This document shows positions 42,851 to 45,076 of a DNA stretch of 45,076 nucleotides, one piece after another (within the stretch, counting starts at the first letter, position 1; each line of letters begins with the position of its first letter). The stretch spans positions 358,266 through 403,341 of the forward strand of contig NW_014577203.1 of assembly GCF_000485595.1 (NCBI RefSeq), read 5' to 3'. The translations under genes were made by a program, and so were the position numbers. The notes beneath the pieces are model-generated. The model worked only from the letters and a program-made list of their open reading frames with translations. It ran no database searches and was not told where the DNA came from. The DNA comes from Priapulus caudatus. Lineage: Eukaryota; Priapulida; Priapulimorpha; Priapulimorphida; Priapulidae.

Positions 42851-44790
42851 GTAAGCTATCTTATATCCTAGTAATCAATTATTTATTTTAGTTTTACGGT
42901 TACGCCTTTACGGTTAGGTGCGTAATGTCACTGAATGACGGCATGTGTGCCTGAGACAGAGAGAGGGAGAGAGCGGGCAGATTGCAAATGCAATGTCACG
43001 TGTAAGCAGTCTATCATGTCAGTCTGTAGTTGTATCGTAGCACGTTTGAGTTTAGCTTCAACTGACTCTGATCACTATACACGCAACAATGCATGCACGC
43101 ATATAGGCAATCGTCAATCTTCAACGAGCGTTGTTAAATCTTGTAAACCTAACTTTGCCATATATAGGCCTAGTCATGTTAAATCAGTTCCAGCCAGCCA
43201 CAGTGTTCCCTAGTCATTGTTTGATCGTTTAGCAGTAAATATGGACCTCACGCACTCCTATCCATTTGACAATCTTTTCAAAACAATTAAATTCATTTGT
43301 GTTGAGCGTGCAACTCGTCTTTAATAAAATTGCTGTTTGGAAGGTTCACCATCAGACTTTGTTACTACAGCTGTGGCTGATCAGGCGTGCACGTGCCTGT
43401 GAGGCTAAACAAAAAATAGACGTGTTTCTTATAACATCGAAAGAAGAGTTACGGTGTGTGTATACGTGGGTGAATGTTTTTTGCGTAAAAACATCTATTA
43501 ACAGATTTTCAGCGAAGGTAGGGAAGTTGTTTCGGTCGTTGACTCTCGCTGTTATGGTGTAAATTGAACAAAACCACGTCTTTGTATGACAGACGGCCAG
43601 TCTAACACCATGTGTGAGGGCAAAACCGAAAAACATGCACTGATATCGGTATGCGGATATACACACATGATAGGGGCTGAATAATTTTTTTGGGAGAATG
43701 CAGTGAAGATGCCTAAATTCGTAGCACTGAATCCTCGGAACATGATCATTGCTTTCGGCACGTACCATCTCTAAAGCATCACTTTAAGTTTGGCTTCTTT
43801 GATCAGCTTGGTCTCTTTCCGTCTTTGATGTAGTCTTTTCGACTTTGAAGTCGAATCAATATGAGGTTATACGGTTAAGATTTCTAGGATTTTCTCGGAA
43901 TTTTAAAGCTGGTCAGGCGAATGGACACCACCGATTCGTTATGGTTATGTGACCAGTAAATAACCCAATGCTGAAGAGTACATATAAATGTTTATTGGCA
44001 GTTCAAACAATGTCACGTTATTGACAATGGACATTGCCAACACTAGTACAGTAGTGCTATACTAAATAACCTGAGTGTGAATTTGCACGGCGACTCAATT
44101 AAGTATCACACGGTAAGGTAGTCAATAGATCACTGTTTTATGATTAACTGATAGAAAACATGCATGATCTGTCGATCTTATCATATATCCGCAATCATGT
44201 GAAATGGTTTTAGTGTTAGCTGTTTATGCAAAAGCTGCGTTAAATCCAATTTAGTGCAAAATTATATCTGTTTTGAGATGTCATTAAAACATTTACATTG
44301 TCTGCTATCATATCACTGTATCACTGAGTAGTACAATGTTAATTGTAAACTGAAAATAACAATTTTTTACAATATGAGCAATGCATTCCTTACCATTTCA
44401 TCAATTATTACTCATTGTTAAAATTTCAGTTAATCAATACATCTATAATATATGCATAGTTTACTTAAGCACAGTTGATTTCCCACTCATGTTTTGAATT
44501 AGAATAGTGTGTGACAATGGTGAAGTTTTTGCTTTTGGATGTTACATGTACTTTACCAAGACTATGCCTACAATGTAAGACATGATGACGTTACTGAAAG
44601 CAATAACATTGCATAAAACCTGCCGTTTTTATGTCGTGAAATGTAAGTGAAAACCAATTAGTGTATGTTTGCGTGCGAGTGAGTGCTGCCATGGATTGCC
44701 ACCTCATAAACTGGTGTGTCTGGATGCTCACTTATTAGATTAGTATGTTGCGAAGACAAGGCAATAATGTACATGTCTGACATGCGTGCA
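42851..44790. other. gene-less stretch
   Basis: No supported coding exon, RNA gene or repeat. Short open frames (43266-43562 plus; 43352-43768 minus) overlap each other and show no domain. Confidence 0.35.
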
Positions 44791-44794
44791 TGAG

Positions 44795-45076
44795 CCTGTG
44801 TGCGTGCGCGTGCGTGCGTGTGCGTGCGTGCGTGTGTGTGTATGTGTGTGTGTGTGCGCGTTCGCGTGCGTGCGTGTGTGCGTGCGCGTGCGTGTGTGTG
44901 TGTGTGTATGTGTGTGTGTGTGCGCGTTCGCGTGCGTGTGTGTGTGCGTGCGCGTGCGTGTGTGTGTGTGTGTATGTGTGTGTGTGTGCGCGTTCGCGTG
45001 CGTGTGTGTGTGCGTGCGCGTGCGTGTGTGTGTGTGTGTATGTGTGTGTGTGTGCGCGTTCGCGTGCGTGTGTGTG
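44795..45076. repeat. GT/GC VNTR, 64-68 bp units
   Basis: Repeats of alternating purine-pyrimidine sequence, each with one GCGCGTTCGCGTGCG marker, at 44856, 44920, 44988 and 45054. The array runs off the window end. Z-DNA-prone. Confidence 0.92.

Noticed and set aside
1-45076. tRNA, rRNA or viral genes
   Set aside because: No tRNA A/B-box pair with a foldable cloverleaf, no rRNA segments and no polymerase or capsid motifs were recognised by eye; a covariance-model scan was not possible.

Overview
The window is a piece of an animal (bilaterian, probably marine invertebrate) genome. The evidence is spliced genes with GT-AG introns, one candidate minor-spliceosome (U12) intron, a run of TTAGGG repeats, many small hairpin transposons, GT microsatellites and a 25-base assembly gap (30945-30969). 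I cannot name the species.

Layout. (1) 1-730 is GC-rich and coding-like on the minus strand but unrecognised; 730-1790 is featureless. (2) 1797-4598, minus strand: a PMS1 MutL homologue. The ATPase end is readable only by switching frames several times; the C-terminal-domain exon is open. The last exons are not seen. (3) 5310-6629, minus strand: an intact three-exon Rab19/Rab43-type GTPase whose final codons and stop lie inside a 57-bp minisatellite. (4) 6630-9477: the divergent intergenic region, with a 19-unit, exactly 26-bp-periodic array of CCAAT boxes. (5) 9478-17254, plus strand: a complete 17-exon ORC3 (701 aa). (6) 17255-20194: repeats only. (7) 20195-24381, plus strand: a five-exon, 673-aa gene built from a Crypton-type tyrosine-recombinase domain that has lost catalytic residues, followed by a second domain of the sort seen in transposon-related proteins. 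(8) 24382-27150: minisatellites. (9) 27087-38095: a tandem duplication of about 5-6 kb carrying an ankyrin-repeat/SOCS-box (ASB) gene. Intact exons 1-4 are in the right copy and intact exon 5 in the left copy, so an assembly artefact must be considered. (10) 38772-39938: a long foldback element with TTA target duplication. (11) 39939-45076: no coding gene seen; a CRE-containing promoter/first-exon candidate near 42700 and a GT-rich VNTR running off the end.

Functionally, ORC3 (replication licensing) and PMS1 (mismatch-repair family) are housekeeping genes; Rab19/43 works in membrane traffic; the ASB gene would be an E3-ligase substrate adaptor. I see no sign that they form one pathway. The most distinctive features are structural: repeated local duplications that straddle exon-intron boundaries in three genes, and several families of near-minimal palindromic elements (32-91 bp) bounded by clear 7-9 bp target duplications.
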